Below are positions 1-7,289 of a stretch of 64,000 bases of DNA, one piece after another (position 1 is the first letter of the stretch; each line of letters opens with the position of its first letter). The translations under genes and the position numbers were made by a program. Under the pieces are notes generated by a model. The model was not told the DNA's origin, did not search any database, and saw nothing but the letters and a program-made list of their open reading frames with translations. Source of the DNA: Endozoicomonas gorgoniicola (lineage in GTDB: Bacteria; Pseudomonadota; Gammaproteobacteria; Pseudomonadales; Endozoicomonadaceae); contig NZ_JAPFCC010000001.1 in the NCBI RefSeq assembly GCF_025562715.2, forward strand, positions 1,196,501 to 1,260,500, read 5' to 3'.

Positions 1-432
1 GCCGCCCTGCATCGGGAACCACTGATCCACAATGTTATCCTGACCGAAGCAGGCGTTCACACCCGCACCCAGCAGCTCTTCAATACGGGTGATACCACGA
101 CGTTTCGGGTAAGTGTCCATTCGCCCCTGAAGGTTCAGGTTGGTCACCGGGTTGGCGATAAAGTGAATGCCTGATTTTTGCAACAGACGCATCAACTTGA
201 CCACGTAGGCATTGTTGTAGGAGTGCATTGCCGTTGTATGGCTGGCGCTGACTCTCTGCCCCATGTTTCTTTCCAGTGCCAGACAGGCGACAGTTTCTAC
301 AAAACGGGACTGCTCGTCGTCGATTTCATCGCAATGGATATCAATCAGTGCGTCGTATTTTTCCGCCAGTTCAAACACCGTATGCAGGGACTCAATACCG
401 TATTCTCTGGTGTATTCAAAATGAGGAATGCC
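1..432 (-). pseudogene. codA: Cytosine deaminase CodA, 3' part, cut off by the prophage
   Basis: Reading the minus strand from 432 to 1 gives Ile-Pro-His-Phe-Glu-Tyr-Thr-Arg-Glu-Tyr-Gly, then DIHCDEIDDEQSRF, SHTTAMHSYN, PKRRGITR and CFGQDNIVDQWFP. These are the metal-ligand and active-site blocks of CodA-type amidohydrolases, which deaminate cytosine to uracil in pyrimidine salvage. The reading frame is open to the window edge, so the gene continues to the left. The 5' part is at 42210-42748, and together they form a normal CodA. The lysogen is therefore probably cytosine-deaminase negative unless the phage excises. Identity is confident; the loss of function is inferred from the split. Confidence 0.93.
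425..432. other. Left prophage junction (att core region)
   Basis: The + strand GGAATGCC here lines up with GGCATACC at 42210-42217. Within it GG, AT and CC are shared in register, and any of these could be the 2-bp crossover of a serine integrase. CodA coding sequence lies left of this point and phage sequence lies right of it. The integrase gene starts about 50 bp away. The exact dinucleotide cannot be fixed from one sequence. Confidence 0.75.
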
Positions 433-482
433 GTAAAGGGTCTAATATATACTTTTAAATGGTCTTTTTTGGAGGATATAAC

Positions 483-2204
483 ATGAGGCCAAAAGTATAT
501 AGTTACATAAGGTTTAGTACCCCAGAACAAGCAAAAGGTCACAGCCTAAATCGTCAACTTAACTATGCAAAGAATTATGCAAAACAAAACGACATGGTAC
601 TTGAGGAAAGATTTACAATGCGTGATGAAGGTTTATCGGCATTTCATCAGACACACATAAAGCGAGGGGCTTTTGGGTTATTTTTATCAGCTGTTCAAAC
701 TGGAAAAGTCGCCTCTGGATCAGTATTGATTATTGAAGGTTTAGACAGAATGAGTAGAGCTGAACCTATAGAAGCACAGGCCATCTTGTCACAAATCATA
801 ATGGCAGGAATAACTGTTGTCACAGCTAGTGATAATAAGGTTTATGATAGAGAAACCGTAAAGAAAAACCCAATGGACTTGGTACTTTCACTTCTTATAT
901 TTGTCCGCGCCAATGAAGAAAGTGAAACAAAAAGCAAAAGGGTAAAAGAGTCAATTATTAGACAAATTAACCAATGGTTAGAAAATGGTCATGGAAAAAT
1001 AATTAGAAATGGTCAAGCTCCTTATTGGTGTACACCTCGAAAAGATAAAAGTGGATTTGATCTAATTCCAGAAAGAGTAAAAATAATTAAGTTAATCATT
1101 GAATTTTATTTAAAAGGTTGGGGGTGCAATAAAATTGCAAGTTATTTGAATGATAATTACAAACCATTTAATAAAAATAAATGGTATACGCAATATATAT
1201 CTTCAATAATGACTAGAAAAGACTTGATTGGTGAAAAGTCGCTTTTAGTAAATGGAAAAAACTATATTATACCAAATTACTATCCATCTGTTTTATCTAA
1301 TGAAGAGTTTTACAATTTACAAGTAGCAATTAAAAAAAGAGCAAAGACAAAAGGTCAAAGAAACTTTCCAGGACTAATAACAGGCTTTAGAACAGCATTC
1401 TGTGGTTTATGCGGTGATGTTCTTGTTTCACAAAATTATGCTAACAGGGCAAAAAACGGAAAGTTAACAGATGGTTTGCGGCGTATTAAATGTAATTCAA
1501 GAAGCCGTTATGGATCAAAATGTATTAATGGCACTCCAATTTCTGTAGCAATGATTGAAAGGTCAATACTAGAATACTGCGCTGACCAGATGGAACTATC
1601 CAGTGTTCTAGGCGACAATGACAAAACAACAGAAATCAAGGCTACTATTGCCAGTCTGTACCAGCAGGCAGAAGAGGCTGAGCAGAAAATCAAAACAGGT
1701 GAGCAGTCAATTATTGAACTGTTAAGTCAGGGACAGACCGTTTCTGTCGTCACCAACATTGTTGAAAAATTCAAGGTTGAACACGAACAGCTACAGCAAA
1801 AAATAGTCATTCTTGAAGATGAGCTACGGTTTGAGTCAAGGAATAAGGCTACCGATCTTGTACAGGAATGGCAGGACATCAAAGCCGACGTTTATAACCT
1901 GAATGAGGAAACGAGGTTGTTGATCCGCCAACTGGTCAAACGCACCTTCAAGCGTATAGATATTTTCTTACATGGGATGGATAAATCAGAACACGCTGCC
2001 GTACGTTTACTGAAATCGGCTATTGGAACCAATGAAAACACGATTGATATGATACTGACCTTTCACAACAACAAAACCCGATTGCTTTCTATTGATAAGC
2101 AAACCGGGCTTTGGATCAATGGCGGGAATGTATCATTCAATGAGAAATCATTGACTCAAGGCCTGGAGGAAATTCAGACAGCTGAAGGCTTAATACCTGC
2201 TTAA
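483..2204 (+). CDS. Large serine recombinase (phage integrase)
   Basis: The product is about 573 aa. The N-terminus reads YSYIRFSTPEQAKG, with the nucleophilic Ser in the RFS motif, followed by the LDRMSR resolvase motif near residue 90. A recombinase domain follows, then a zinc ribbon (CGLCG ... C ... C near residues 310-345), a coiled coil and a C-terminal tail. It catalyses attP x attB integration into codA. I chose ATG 483 because GGAGG at 471-475 sits 7 nt upstream; the upstream in-frame ATG at 459 lacks such a site. The first ~1.1 kb is markedly AT-rich and the last ~0.6 kb resembles the rest of the phage, suggesting a mosaic gene. Its 3' end overlaps the convergent small gene at 2137. 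Confidence 0.95.
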   Translation: MRPKVYSYIRFSTPEQAKGHSLNRQLNYAKNYAKQNDMVLEERFTMRDEGLSAFHQTHIKRGAFGLFLSAVQTGKVASGSVLIIEGLDRMSRAEPIEAQAILSQIIMAGITVVTASDNKVYDRETVKKNPMDLVLSLLIFVRANEESETKSKRVKESIIRQINQWLENGHGKIIRNGQAPYWCTPRKDKSGFDLIPERVKIIKLIIEFYLKGWGCNKIASYLNDNYKPFNKNKWYTQYISSIMTRKDLIGEKSLLVNGKNYIIPNYYPSVLSNEEFYNLQVAIKKRAKTKGQRNFPGLITGFRTAFCGLCGDVLVSQNYANRAKNGKLTDGLRRIKCNSRSRYGSKCINGTPISVAMIERSILEYCADQMELSSVLGDNDKTTEIKATIASLYQQAEEAEQKIKTGEQSIIELLSQGQTVSVVTNIVEKFKVEHEQLQQKIVILEDELRFESRNKATDLVQEWQDIKADVYNLNEETRLLIRQLVKRTFKRIDIFLHGMDKSEHAAVRLLKSAIGTNENTIDMILTFHNNKTRLLSIDKQTGLWINGGNVSFNEKSLTQGLEEIQTAEGLIPA

Positions 2205-2346
2205 AAACTGTAGAGCAATCCTGTATTACCTTTTTCATGATGGCTTCTTGTATATCCACAGGAAGCCCTAATTCAATATATTGATCGTCTTTCCATATAT
2301 GAAATTGATGATTAATATAATCAGGATCAATTTTAACTAATGTCAT
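2137..2346 (-). CDS. Small phage protein of unknown function
   Basis: The product is about 69 aa, starting MTLVKIDPDY. It is the last gene of the leftward recT/recE operon. A TTG at 2361 that overlaps the stop of the rha gene would add five residues and give translational coupling. ATG 2346 is chosen because it is a standard codon, though neither start has a strong ribosome site. It overlaps the 3' end of the integrase by 68 nt on the opposite strand. I do not recognise a domain. Confidence 0.5.
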   Translation of the reverse strand: MTLVKIDPDYINHQFHIWKDDQYIELGLPVDIQEAIMKKVIQDCSTVFKQVLSLQLSEFPPGLESMISH

Positions 2347-2353
2347 AGTGGTA

Positions 2354-2848
2354 TCACTCAATACAAAAATTAAATTTAATGATTAGCTGGCAATGCGCCG
2401 CCAGCTGCTTCTCAACCGCTTTAAGCAGTTTCTTGTCTTCTTTACGCTTATGCATCAGGCCACTGCCAATCTTTCCTATCTGTTCAGAGACTTTTATCTG
2501 CAAGGCAAGGTTTTGCAGCTGGCTGTAAGGCGATAAACCTGCCTCTTTCTGTTCAAGCTCAATCCAGCGGTCAACGATCCGTGCTGTAAATTCCGGGCAA
2601 AGGTTAGCTACCAGGTTAATGGATTCTGTCTTGTTCAGCCGACATAACTTCATCGGCCTGCCACCCTTCTTAGTACTATCGTGTTTTTGAGCAATTTGCT
2701 CAAAACTCCGTATGATGCCCTTTCCAGACAATTCTCTAATTTTTCTGAGTACATCCGGGTGTCTTACTTTGGTTACTTCAGAAACTTCCAAAGAGGTCAT
2801 AGTCAACTCGCCGGACTCAACAACCTGGTGTATATTTAACGAAGTCAT
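2354..2848 (-). CDS. Rha-family phage regulatory protein
   Basis: The product is 164 aa. The N-terminal ~90 residues (MTSLEVSEVTKVRHPDVLRKIR, then KKGGRPMKLCRLNKTES) match the pRha domain: a short DNA-binding module where a tyrosine or leucine-rich YxLT-like element precedes a C-terminal tail. Rha proteins interfere with phage growth in hosts lacking IHF and are thought to regulate phage genes. GGGGAG lies 7 nt before the ATG. A hairpin (2863-2883) separates it from the recT stop. A second Rha-like gene lies at 37451-38113. Confidence 0.75.
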   Translation of the reverse strand: MTSLNIHQVVESGELTMTSLEVSEVTKVRHPDVLRKIRELSGKGIIRSFEQIAQKHDSTKKGGRPMKLCRLNKTESINLVANLCPEFTARIVDRWIELEQKEAGLSPYSQLQNLALQIKVSEQIGKIGSGLMHKRKEDKKLLKAVEKQLAAHCQLIIKFNFCIE

Positions 2849-2862
2849 TTTATAACTCCCCA

Positions 2863-2883
2863 GGCCGAACCACCCAGTCGGCC
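2863..2883 (-). promoter_or_regulatory. Hairpin between recT and rha
   Basis: GGCCGA at 2863-2868 pairs with TCGGCC at 2878-2883, around an 9-nt loop, in the 45-bp recT-rha gap. It may reduce read-through or protect the upstream message. There is no U-run, so a full terminator is unlikely. Confidence 0.4.
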
Positions 2884-2893
2884 TTCTTTTTCA

Positions 2894-3937
2894 TCATTTC
2901 TGCAAAACAGCCATTTGCTGCTTATACGCCTTAACCGCCTGATCCTTTAAGTCAGGGTGGATCATCCCTTCCAGGTCTTTACCACACTCTTTCAACTCGT
3001 CGACCGTCTTACAGCTGGCAATGCTGTCCACTGCCAACTGCAAAGTGGTCTGGTCGTCTTCCGTGACTTCAGGCAATGGCACCTGCTTCTGCTCCCTGAG
3101 CAACTGACGCAACCGTGACGGCCTGTCGTCGTCTTCTTTATCTTCCTGTGTAGTATCCTGTTTGTGTTCTATGGGGGTATTCTCTGTACTGGTCAGTTCC
3201 TCGCCGTCCGGAAGGTCATTCTCTGTCCGTGCGGGCGGCGAGTGACTGTCCGTGCGGACGGCTAGTGACTCTCCCTGCGCTTTCAGGCGGGCTTTAAGGT
3301 CACTGTCAGGGGTTACGTCTTTTTCGACAGGCGTGCGGTTCTGTAGCTCCTCAGGGGTATAAATGCCCAACATTACATCCGGACAATGCAAACGCGCCCA
3401 TTTTTTCAGTGTGGCGTAAGACAGCTGTTGTTTGGGATCGGTTGCCCACTGGGTAGACAGCCTCGGCTGGGCCTGTGACAGCATCAACCGCAGCACCCTG
3501 GGTTCACTTTCCCCAACCATAGTGGCGCTGACTTCACACCACAGCCCTTTTTCATCCTCAGGCTTCCAGTCCGGCACAGTGTAAGAGCCATTGCTGCCCT
3601 GTACCGTTTTAAACTTGTTCAGCACCCTGTCCCAGCCCTCAGAATAATTAAACTGCGGTCGTCCGGTAATTGGGGCGTGACGGGTGATGACCGCATTGAT
3701 CAGCTGTGCCTCGTAACCGATCTTGCCCTTGATGACATGGGATTTCTGGGCAACGGAAAACGGGTTCATCTGCCACGCCGCCGCCTGCAGGGAAATCGCC
3801 AGGCAGTCACCGGGGCTGTTCTGCAACTCTTTGGGAACGGTACAGCGGCCACTGGCCATCAGCTCGGCAAAGCGGGTAATCCGGTCCAGGGTATCCAAAT
3901 CGCCTAGTACGTTTTGTTGTGACGCTAACTCATTCAT
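2894..3937 (-). CDS. RecT-family single-strand annealing protein
   Basis: About 347 aa. Residues ~15-230 carry the RecT core: early helix with ITRFAELMASG, then QAAAWQMNPFSVAQ, KIGYEAQLINAVI and the conserved LSYATLKKWARLHCPD block. RecT anneals complementary single strands exposed by RecE exonuclease, driving phage recombination. The C-terminal third (after ~230) is acidic and low-complexity with TEN/TQEDKEDDD, likely disordered. ATG 3937 is chosen over the upstream ATG at 3982 because AAGG precedes it and the family starts there. It overlaps the preceding small gene by 8 nt. Confidence 0.85.
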   Translation of the reverse strand: MNELASQQNVLGDLDTLDRITRFAELMASGRCTVPKELQNSPGDCLAISLQAAAWQMNPFSVAQKSHVIKGKIGYEAQLINAVITRHAPITGRPQFNYSEGWDRVLNKFKTVQGSNGSYTVPDWKPEDEKGLWCEVSATMVGESEPRVLRLMLSQAQPRLSTQWATDPKQQLSYATLKKWARLHCPDVMLGIYTPEELQNRTPVEKDVTPDSDLKARLKAQGESLAVRTDSHSPPARTENDLPDGEELTSTENTPIEHKQDTTQEDKEDDDRPSRLRQLLREQKQVPLPEVTEDDQTTLQLAVDSIASCKTVDELKECGKDLEGMIHPDLKDQAVKAYKQQMAVLQK

Positions 3938-4139
3938 GCTTTTTACCTTGCTGGTTAACCAGGTGAAACAGGCGGGTATCAATGCTGTCTAGCTTGTCGG
4001 CAATGTAAAGCAGTGCAAACGCAATGACCTCCTTGTCACAGGTAAACTCATTAAGGCCGCAATACGTTGACAGACAGTCATCCAGAGCGTCATCCGCGCA
4101 GCGGTTAGTGTTAGTCTCAAAAGCGGTTTTGATGGTCAT
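3930..4139 (-). CDS. Small protein between RecE- and RecT-like genes
   Basis: The product is 69 aa, starting MTIKTAFETN. It begins in an ATGA overlap with the RecE-like stop (4136) and ends overlapping the RecT-like start, so it is tightly coupled. It contains two cysteines (TYCGLNEFTC) and an amphipathic C-terminal half. No family recognised. Its position suggests a helper of the recombination pair, but this is inference. Confidence 0.65.
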   Translation of the reverse strand: MTIKTAFETNTNRCADDALDDCLSTYCGLNEFTCDKEVIAFALLYIADKLDSIDTRLFHLVNQQGKKHE

Positions 4140-5104
4140 GCGACACACTCCATCCGTTTGAGGTACCAGCCAGGCATTGACAGGGTGCTGATGTTCTCGG
4201 CATAACCGGGCCACTGGTCAAAGGTTTTGCACTCTTCCAGGTCTTTCATGGCTTTTTCATAACGCCGTTTAGCCAGTTCCCGACTCCGGTCGTCCAGCTC
4301 ATAAATCTGACACAGGTAAGGGGCATCACTCTCTACAGCAATAAACGCAAACAGGCTGCAAAGTTTTTCGGCACTGTTGAGCGTGGTCGTGTAATGCGCT
4401 TCCTGAAGGTCGTAGCCAAACCGGGCGCAGTCTTTGGCAAACTGTTCAGGGGATGAGCAGGCACAGGTTTTCAGGTCAGCGCAGATTCCGTCAGGTCGAT
4501 ACCAGTCAGCCCGGCATTTAATCAGCTGCCCGGTAGGCTCATGCGTTCCCCAGACCGACAGCTCAGGCTCACCGACTTTCAGCAAATCGGCGGCGTCTTC
4601 GTTGTCCAGAACACCGTCACGCATCCTTCTGGCCCTGTCCCAAAGCTCAGTCTTGATAATCCTTTTCCTGCTTTGCCGCTGGCGACTGATCAGTCTGTCC
4701 CAGACAGGGGCATTTGAATTGTGTTCCGTTATTCTCTGGATCAGCTCCTGCTTGACACCTGTCGTCGGCAGGTTGTTCTGCTCCAGGTATTTTTTCAGTT
4801 CCGGCACAGTCCGCATGGCGTCCGGAAAGTCATCAGTGTTCAGCTCTCGTTCATATCGGCTTTCAAACTGGTCACCCTCCAGTACCAGGCAGTGGACCAG
4901 TGTCCCAAGCAGCATGGCGTCGGTTTCTTTCCGGTCAGCCTGCTGCAAAACATACCGTTGGTGATAGTGGCGCGGGGACTGGTTAACAAAGGTTTTTATG
5001 GCGCTGGAAGACACACCAGGGGCAGCGTGGTATTTCCAGTCGGGGTGGTGGTGGATGATGGTTCCGTGAAGATAGTCGGAAGGGTTGACAGAAGAATGGT
5101 TCAT
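4136..5104 (-). CDS. RecE-like exonuclease VIII (PD-(D/E)XK) with SAP-like insert
   Basis: The product is 322 aa. It shows the lambda-exonuclease/RecE layout: SSSAIKTFVNQSP near residue 31, the catalytic His block GTLVHCLVLE near 67, then CRADWYRPDG...DLKTC carrying the acidic and Lys residues near 218-233, and QEAHYTT near 254. Residues ~97-125 (ELKKYLEQNNLPTTGVKQEL) look like a SAP-type DNA-binding motif. The enzyme should degrade 5' ends of double-stranded DNA to give substrate for the RecT-like partner downstream. It is the first gene of the leftward recombination operon. Confidence 0.87.
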   Translation of the reverse strand: MNHSSVNPSDYLHGTIIHHHPDWKYHAAPGVSSSAIKTFVNQSPRHYHQRYVLQQADRKETDAMLLGTLVHCLVLEGDQFESRYERELNTDDFPDAMRTVPELKKYLEQNNLPTTGVKQELIQRITEHNSNAPVWDRLISRQRQSRKRIIKTELWDRARRMRDGVLDNEDAADLLKVGEPELSVWGTHEPTGQLIKCRADWYRPDGICADLKTCACSSPEQFAKDCARFGYDLQEAHYTTTLNSAEKLCSLFAFIAVESDAPYLCQIYELDDRSRELAKRRYEKAMKDLEECKTFDQWPGYAENISTLSMPGWYLKRMECVA

Positions 5105-5252
5105 TACATAGGACTCGATCAGAATTGCAATAAAACAACCTGAAAATAGTCAATGCAAAAAAGTTAAGGCAACAAAAAAATAGTTATAGATTAAAAAAAA
5201 CTAAAAAAGTATTTTTAAATAATTCAGACATAGGTATATACACAGTGAAACA
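5105..5252. promoter_or_regulatory. AT-rich upstream region of the recombination operon
   Basis: This non-coding stretch upstream of the minus-strand RecE-like gene is very AT-rich, with long A and T runs. No convincing -35/-10 pair could be chosen among the many TATA-like words (for example near 5232-5240). It presumably holds the promoter of the leftward recombination operon. Confidence 0.45.
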
Positions 5253-5330
5253 AGCGAATTTTCGAATATTCTAGTGCCGCAAGGGCTTCAGCCAAAAAAG
5301 GGCAGCGAATAAGCGGCGAATTTTGGGGCG
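5253..5330 (+). repeat. Left copy of a ~78-bp inverted repeat
   Basis: Bases 5253-5303 are identical to the reverse complement of 40029-40079. After one mismatch the match resumes through GCGAATA and then GGCGAATTTTGGGG. The element contains the palindromes GAATATTC and TTCGAA and repeated GGCGAATT words. It lies between the repressor 3' end and the recombination operon promoter. It could be a shared regulator site, a recombination site or a duplicated promoter region. Confidence 0.85.
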
Positions 5331-5363
5331 AATTATCAAAATTCGCCCAGCCTTAAGCTTTTT

Positions 5364-6044
5364 TCAGTTGTTTTCTGTCCCACTGGACAGCTTATCGGGC
5401 TGTATATCATCAAATTTTTCAAAGCTGGTGAAGTTGACAAGGCGGTGATCCTTGACAAGCGAAAAACAAGCACTGACTGCGACGGCAAGAACCCTGTCAC
5501 CAGTTCCCATAGTGGCGGCCTGAAACGCAGTGTTGTGCGGCATCAGGTATTGCTGGTCAGCCACTTCAACATACTGCCTAAACAAAATATTTCCACGGTA
5601 AAGGGCCAACACATACTCCATATTTTCTGGCACAAGGTCTGGGTTGAAATAAACCATTGAGTCCAGAGCAACCAGCCCCTGCATGTCAACCGCCGTACTG
5701 CGCCAGGCAAAGGCTTTGTCACTCATAATCCGGTATGCAGTGCCTATACGATCCTGGCTATGTTTAACTTTCTTTCCTTCGACCCATTGCAATACTTGGC
5801 TGTCTTCCAATATCGGAACATCATGGCGGTCTGGGGCTCCCTCATGCCCGTACCAGATATAATCAGGGTCAACTTCAAGAACCTGGCAGATACGGTTCAT
5901 GGTGGTGCGCTTAATAACGTGCCTTTCCTTGATCAGCGCTTTCCATAGAGTGACGTAGTCATAATTGGCCTTGTTGGCTAAATTTGGCAAAGAAATTTTT
6001 TTTTCTTCGATCACAGCTTTAAGTCTTGTACGCCAGTCGCTCAC
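5364..6044 (-). CDS. CI-like prophage repressor (HTH plus S24-type C-terminal domain)
   Basis: About 226 aa from GTG 6044, with AGGGA 9 nt upstream; an upstream in-frame ATG at 6101 would add a hydrophobic stretch not expected in repressors. N-terminal HTH: SLPNLANKANYDYVTLWKAL then a recognition-like turn and VLEVDPDYIWYG. The C-terminal half (PENMEYVLALYRGNILFRQYV ... TAFQAATMGTGDRVLAVAV) resembles the dimerisation/peptidase-like domain of LexA/CI repressors, although a clear Ser-Lys dyad is not evident. It is divergent from the Cro-like gene, as in lambdoid switches, and should keep the rightward operon off in the lysogen. Confidence 0.8.
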   Translation of the reverse strand: MSDWRTRLKAVIEEKKISLPNLANKANYDYVTLWKALIKERHVIKRTTMNRICQVLEVDPDYIWYGHEGAPDRHDVPILEDSQVLQWVEGKKVKHSQDRIGTAYRIMSDKAFAWRSTAVDMQGLVALDSMVYFNPDLVPENMEYVLALYRGNILFRQYVEVADQQYLMPHNTAFQAATMGTGDRVLAVAVSACFSLVKDHRLVNFTSFEKFDDIQPDKLSSGTENN

Positions 6045-6147
6045 GTTTTTATCCCTGATGTTTTGCAAGAATGCACAGTATAGAAAAACTTGCCAAATCA
6101 AAAATGCAACCTATAACTTTTATAAAATGCAATCAGGGAGTGTGTCC
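6045..6147. promoter_or_regulatory. CI/Cro operator region with rightward promoter
   Basis: The divergent gap holds repeated half-sites: AAAATGCAA occurs at about 6101-6108 and 6125-6132, and TTTTGCAAG lies near 6061. A rightward promoter fits TTGCCA (6090-6095), 16-bp spacer, TATAAC (6112-6117). AGGGAG at 6135-6140 is the ribosome site of the Cro-like gene. The leftward repressor promoter must lie in the same 100 bp; TATACT on the minus strand near 6076-6081 is a candidate -10. Confidence 0.65.
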
Positions 6148-6378
6148 ATGCATCCTTTTGAACATTTTTGCCAAGCCCGAAAGCAGCCCCTTACCGGACT
6201 GGCGGCAGATATAGGCATCAACAATGCCACCCTATACCGTGTGCGTACCGGACAAGGCGCCCAGACCACGCGTAAGATTCTCCAATGGTGCAGGAAAAAT
6301 TACATCGATCCTTATGAGGTCTTCTGCTATCAGCCTGACAATAGCCAGACTCACTTAAAATGTTCTCTGAAACCGTAA
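6148..6378 (+). CDS. Cro-like small HTH regulator
   Basis: The product is 76 aa starting MHPFEHFCQARKQPL. The sequence LTGLAADIGINNATLYRVRTG is a helix-turn-helix. It is first in the rightward operon, divergent from the CI-like repressor, with a good ribosome site 7 nt upstream. The expected role is repression of the CI promoter during lytic growth. Its 3' end overlaps the primase start by 19 nt. Confidence 0.75.
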   Translation: MHPFEHFCQARKQPLTGLAADIGINNATLYRVRTGQGAQTTRKILQWCRKNYIDPYEVFCYQPDNSQTHLKCSLKP

Positions 6379-7289
6379 AGCAGTCAGCCATTGGTCAGTG
6401 GGACACCCTTCTACAAAACATTGGTGGTCTTAGCAAACCAGAAACCACACCCAGCAAGAAGGGCATGCCCTGTCCACATTGTGGCGGCACCGACCGCTAT
6501 GAGTTTAAAAGCGTTGAGAATGGCTTCTACATGTGCAGAGGCTGCGGCGCTGGTGATGGCTGGTCAATGCTGATGAAACGTCTGGGGACGGATTTCAAGG
6601 GGGCTGTTGAGCAGGTAGCGCAACACCTTGGCATTGTTCAAGGCTGCAACATTAAAAGACCCATTCCAAGGCCAGCAAAAACTGACGATTTTATAAGCCC
6701 TGAAATAAAAACCGCAGAAAACACAGGCAACAAGGCACAATATATCTGGAATCAGTCCGCCATAGACCCGTTTGACCATCCCTACCTTGTGCGAAAACAC
6801 CTGCCTCCTTTAAAGCTAAGACGCTACCATGACTGTTTGGTTTCACAGGTTTACAACCCACAACAACAGCTCGTAAACCTGCAATTTATTGACCGGGACG
6901 GAAATAAAAGGTTTCTACGCGGAGGACAGACAAAAGGCTGCTTTCAGTGGTGGGGAAAGTGGGACAAACATGGTCCGGACAGCTGGTCCATTTTTATCTG
7001 CGAAGGGGTAGCGGACGCCATTAGCACCTTTCTTTTTTACCACCAGAGTCGAATTACCATTGCCGCCTATAGTGCTTCCAACATGGCCGCTGTCGGTGAG
7101 CAACTTAGGCAACGGTGTCACGGCCATCGGCTAGTTCTGGTCCTCGACAACGACACACCGTCCTCTAATCGTAAGTATCGCCCTGGCATGGCTTCACTGG
7201 TTGCCCACCACTGTTTTGATGACATCATCCTGCCGCCGGAAGGCAATGACGCATCCGATATATGGGTCAAACACCATGAGCAATACTAA
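6360..7289 (+). CDS. Phage primase, zinc-finger plus toprim
   Basis: The product is 309 aa. Residues ~37-62 form a Cys/His zinc ribbon (CPHCGGTDRYEF ... MCRGCGAGDG). The toprim region has the glutamate motif ICEGVADAIST near 219 and the metal motif LVLDND near 262. It should synthesise RNA primers for phage replication, in the style of P4-alpha/T7 gp4 N-terminal primases. The DUF3987-type ATPase follows with a 14-nt overlap and likely acts as its helicase partner. Confidence 0.87.
   Translation: MFSETVKQSAIGQWDTLLQNIGGLSKPETTPSKKGMPCPHCGGTDRYEFKSVENGFYMCRGCGAGDGWSMLMKRLGTDFKGAVEQVAQHLGIVQGCNIKRPIPRPAKTDDFISPEIKTAENTGNKAQYIWNQSAIDPFDHPYLVRKHLPPLKLRRYHDCLVSQVYNPQQQLVNLQFIDRDGNKRFLRGGQTKGCFQWWGKWDKHGPDSWSIFICEGVADAISTFLFYHQSRITIAAYSASNMAAVGEQLRQRCHGHRLVLVLDNDTPSSNRKYRPGMASLVAHHCFDDIILPPEGNDASDIWVKHHEQY

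Noticed and set aside
425..432. tRNA as attachment site
   Set aside because: No tRNA-like cloverleaf at either junction; the target is the codA coding sequence.
178..486. 102-aa + strand ORF at the left end
   Set aside because: Antisense of codA across the att junction.
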